DNA of 64,000 nucleotides, taken from assembly GCF_025398315.1 (NCBI RefSeq), contig NZ_JAODOQ010000001.1, forward strand, positions 4,154,001 through 4,218,000. The letters run 5' to 3'. The stretch's first letter is position 1. Each line of letters starts with the position of its first letter. Positions 61,908 to 64,000 of the stretch are shown one piece after another. Both the position numbers and the translations under genes were made by a program. The notes under the pieces were generated by a model. It saw only the letters and a list, made by a program, of their open reading frames with translations, was not told the DNA's origin and searched no databases. The DNA is from Shewanella phaeophyticola (lineage in GTDB: Bacteria; Pseudomonadota; Gammaproteobacteria; Enterobacterales; Shewanellaceae).

Positions 61908-62110
61908 AAGTTTTTTCGAACCCGAAGGTTCTGCTCAATGAATTCTGATTGCTTATCTCACCGAAGTGAAACAAGTCTTTTGTACATATTGCTATGAACA
62001 TTCATCGTTGCATTGAGTTTAAATTTTTTGATTGCCTACGTTCCGAAGAACAAGAAGACAATTTCGAATAACTCAATACCTGTGAATGTCCACACAGATT
62101 TCTTGTTTTG

Positions 62111-62124
62111 ATTGTTAAAGAGCG
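62111..62124 (-). promoter_or_regulatory. boxA antitermination site in the rRNA leader
   Basis: On the minus strand GCTCTTTAACAAT matches the boxA consensus and lies about 200 bases ahead of 16S, downstream of the promoters. Confidence 0.75.
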
Positions 62125-62181
62125 TTGATGCCTTATTTCATGCACCGCCGGTAGACGCTAGGTCGTTGGCTTGGGAGGCGT

Positions 62182-62209
62182 ATTTTACGCTTTCCCATCT
62201 TCGCGTCAA
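62182..62209 (-). promoter_or_regulatory. rRNA operon promoter P2 (sigma-70)
   Basis: Minus strand: TTGACG, 16-base spacer, TAAAAT, then CGCCTCCC (GC-rich after the -10, as in stringently controlled promoters). Confidence 0.75.
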
Positions 62210-62315
62210 GTGTTTTTTCAAACTTTCTTTTCGCTGTTGAATACAATGTTTTGAAGCACTTGATTCAACCTAACTCGGTGACCGCTTTCGCTGTCTGCCG
62301 TGTCAGTGGATGCGC

Positions 62316-62343
62316 ATTATAGGCACCATGAGATTTAGTGCAA
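62316..62343 (-). promoter_or_regulatory. rRNA operon promoter P1 (sigma-70)
   Basis: Minus strand: TTGCAC, 16-base spacer, TATAAT, then GCGCATCC. An AT-rich stretch (AAAAAAGG upstream) may be an UP element. It is about 130 bases ahead of P2, the usual tandem layout. Confidence 0.8.
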
Positions 62344-62454
62344 CCCCTTTTTTAAGGTTATTTGTTGTTTTCGACTTGTTTGAAGATAATTTAGCCTGAC
62401 CAGCCAGTTTTTAAGCATTATACTGTCACAAACCATGAATATATAAGGATTGTT

Positions 62455-63006
62455 ATGTCGACTAATATAAGAACTTACCAAGGAATACACCCTAATTTAG
62501 CTGATAACGTTTATGTTGATGAGTCGGCTGTGCTTGTCGGAGACATAAAATTAGATCATGACGCGAGTGTGTGGCCTTTGGTTGCTGCCCGTGGAGACGT
62601 TAATAAAATCCGTATCGGTAAACGTAGTAATGTTCAAGACGGCAGCATATTACATGTTACCCGTAAATCTTCGGCTAACCCCAATGGTCACCCTTTGATT
62701 ATTGGTGACGATGTGACGATTGGCCATAAAGCAATGCTTCATGGCTGCCATATTGGAAACCGGGTCTTGATTGGTATGGGTGCTATTTTACTTGATGGTG
62801 CAATAGTAGAAGATGATGTCATTGTTGGTGCTGGTTCTTTGGTACCACCAAACAAAGTGCTACAGAGTGGTTTCTTATATGTAGGTAGCCCTTGTAAACA
62901 GGCTAGACCGCTAACGGATGCTGAACGTGCCTTTTTACCTCAATCAGCCGATAATTATGTACGTTTAAAAAATGAGTACTTAGTGGATTTACTCCAATCG
63001 AGTTAA
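62455..63006 (+). CDS. Gamma-carbonic anhydrase family protein (YrdA-like)
   Basis: The 183-residue left-handed beta-helix protein has hexapeptide repeats. It begins IRTYQGIHPNLADNVYVDES, then GDIKLDHDASVWPLVAARGD (Arg-Gly-Asp typical), IRIGKRSNVQDGSILHVTRK, and VTIGHKAMLHGCHIGNRVLI with the metal-ligand His (H-x4-H-G-C). Bacterial YrdA/PaaY members bind a divalent metal; carbonic anhydrase activity is not certain. AAGGAT lies upstream of the ATG. It is divergent from the rRNA operon. Intact. Confidence 0.93.
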   Translation: MSTNIRTYQGIHPNLADNVYVDESAVLVGDIKLDHDASVWPLVAARGDVNKIRIGKRSNVQDGSILHVTRKSSANPNGHPLIIGDDVTIGHKAMLHGCHIGNRVLIGMGAILLDGAIVEDDVIVGAGSLVPPNKVLQSGFLYVGSPCKQARPLTDAERAFLPQSADNYVRLKNEYLVDLLQSS

Positions 63007-63259
63007 CTCCTCTTACAAAATGGGCTGCAATACTAGTGAGTCCATTTTGTTTCTGTTATAAATCATTGTCGTTGTAATCTATGGTTGGTATTTTCTGTTT
63101 GCTTATTAGTAATTAATGATGAATGACAAGCTAGGATGTTAACTTCTACCAACACCAAGTTATCAATGATTGTAAAGTGAGTGCTAAATTTGCAGAAGTT
63201 CATATTTATAATGCTTAAGCCTTAATGTCATATCAGCTTCGGTTAACAAGGATGATGTT

Positions 63260-64000
63260 GTGCAGATAAAAAACCAGCTAAACACCCAACTGCTTACTCA
63301 AACTGATGTAAAGCAGCATATCTTGCAACTGATAATCCCTTTAGTACTGATCAGCATCATTTTATTTATTAGTTTCGATAATCGGCAAGCCTACCAATAT
63401 TTGGGGTTGTTTGGCGGTGGTTACGCTATTAGTTATGTCATTAGCTATTTTACACATAAACAAAATATACAGCGTCTATGGCGACACATAGAACAAATTT
63501 TACGTATCAATGAAACCACCTATGAGTTAGTTAAGGTATCCAGTCAGTATGATTCTGAACAAGATTTTATCGATGCGTTACTGCTAAAAGCAGTTACAGC
63601 TGTGGATGATGCAGAAATGGGCAGCATTATCTTAATTGATAACAACACAGATAGATTACAATTTGGCTCGGTAGTCGGGCTTGATATAGATAAGCTTAGC
63701 CAGATTAATTTTACCTTAGAAGAAACCTTTCTTTATAGATTAACCAAAGGACGCTTAGATAGAACCGTTATCATCAATAACATGCGCAACGTCAATTCAC
63801 AAAGTACACTCACGGATGATGACCAATTTGTTTTACTCAATGCATCGTCTAAACCTATTTGTTCGACATTATCTAGCCCTATTCGTATTGATGGCGAGCT
63901 TTATGGAATGATGAACTTAGACAGCAGCATGATGGAAGCCTTTGGTGAATACGATATAGCTTAGTGAACATACTCACATATGAAGCGGCCAATGCAATTT
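63260..64000 (+). pseudogene. Membrane GAF-domain sensor (incomplete at right edge, frame-broken at 63957)
   Basis: GTG start at 63260 with AAGGATG just ahead. Two membrane helices are seen (LQLIIPLVLISIILFISF and YQYLGLFGGGYAISYVISYF), then a GAF domain from about residue 95 (VSSQYDSEQDFIDALLLKAV, EMGSIILIDNNTDRLQFGSV, TLSSPIRIDGELYGMMNLDS). The frame ends with TAG at 63964, but the other frame continues LVNILTYEAANAI, which completes the last GAF helix, so one base is missing near GCTTAG. Proteins of this build often have a GGDEF output; that part lies beyond the window, so it is not known here. Confidence 0.8.

Overview
The window is a chromosomal segment of a gammaproteobacterium, almost certainly Shewanella. 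It has a two-module formate dehydrogenase locus with Cys-type FdhA paralogues, an FdhX/TorD/ferredoxin/DUF3305/DUF3306/FdhD accessory set, a moaACDE-modAB cluster, a GlyGly-CTERM secreted peptidase and an AT-rich base composition. Genus is inferred from gene content and order; I cannot assign a species. There is no prophage, CRISPR array, integron or complete insertion sequence.

Layout. 1-3.6 kb (minus): molybdopterin biosynthesis and molybdate uptake (moaA, moaC, moaD, moaE, modA, start of modB), with a possible Moco-type leader RNA in front of moaA. 3.9-7.7 kb (plus): ETF-ubiquinone oxidoreductase and a chemoreceptor. 7.8-12.9 kb (minus): DUF4870, MOSC, PfkB, a HemN-like radical SAM protein, YqfB and a YqhC-like AraC regulator. 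13.2-14.8 kb: yqhD and an SMR efflux protein. 15-20.6 kb: a TPR membrane protein, two secreted proteins of unknown role, RhtA, a GNAT enzyme and a small membrane protein. 20.7-38.9 kb: the formate dehydrogenase locus. Module 2 (fdhXABC) and module 1 (DUF3305-DUF3306-ferredoxin-TorD-fdhXABC) are both on the minus strand. Between them lie a hydrolase, an FNT-family channel, an EcsC protein and a small unknown; fdhD is divergent. 38.9-45.1 kb: rlmF, a FliL-like protein, ubiC, an M6 peptidase with a lipoprotein, and yhgN. 45.4-56.1 kb: a ZIP-like transporter, an NRDE protein, hemN, adenosine deaminase, a DUF885 lipoprotein, a PldB-like lipase and a degenerate GGDEF-EAL protein. 56.4-62.4 kb: a complete minus-strand rRNA operon whose 3' end carries a 136-bp tandem repeat. 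62.5-64 kb: a gamma-carbonic anhydrase and the start of a GAF-domain protein.

The genes form a coherent anaerobic, molybdenum-centred set. ModAB imports molybdate and MoaACDE makes the pterin. FdhD, TorD and the accessory proteins mature two periplasmic formate dehydrogenases. hemN supplies oxygen-independent heme synthesis.

The most striking feature is not a gene. About twenty well-conserved genes are broken in this sequence. Most of the breaks, 17 by my reading, fall exactly where the expected sequence would read GGNCC (TGGGCC read as TGAGCC, GGCCC read as GGCC, GGGCC read as GTACCC, and so on). In-window paralogues confirm four of these sites. Correcting them restores full-length proteins of the usual family length. 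I infer systematic base-calling error, or possibly true mutation, at a modified GGNCC motif. That would imply a Sau96I-type DNA methyltransferase in the host. Broken genes are typed 'pseudogene' only because the reading frame as given is interrupted; most are probably intact in the organism.
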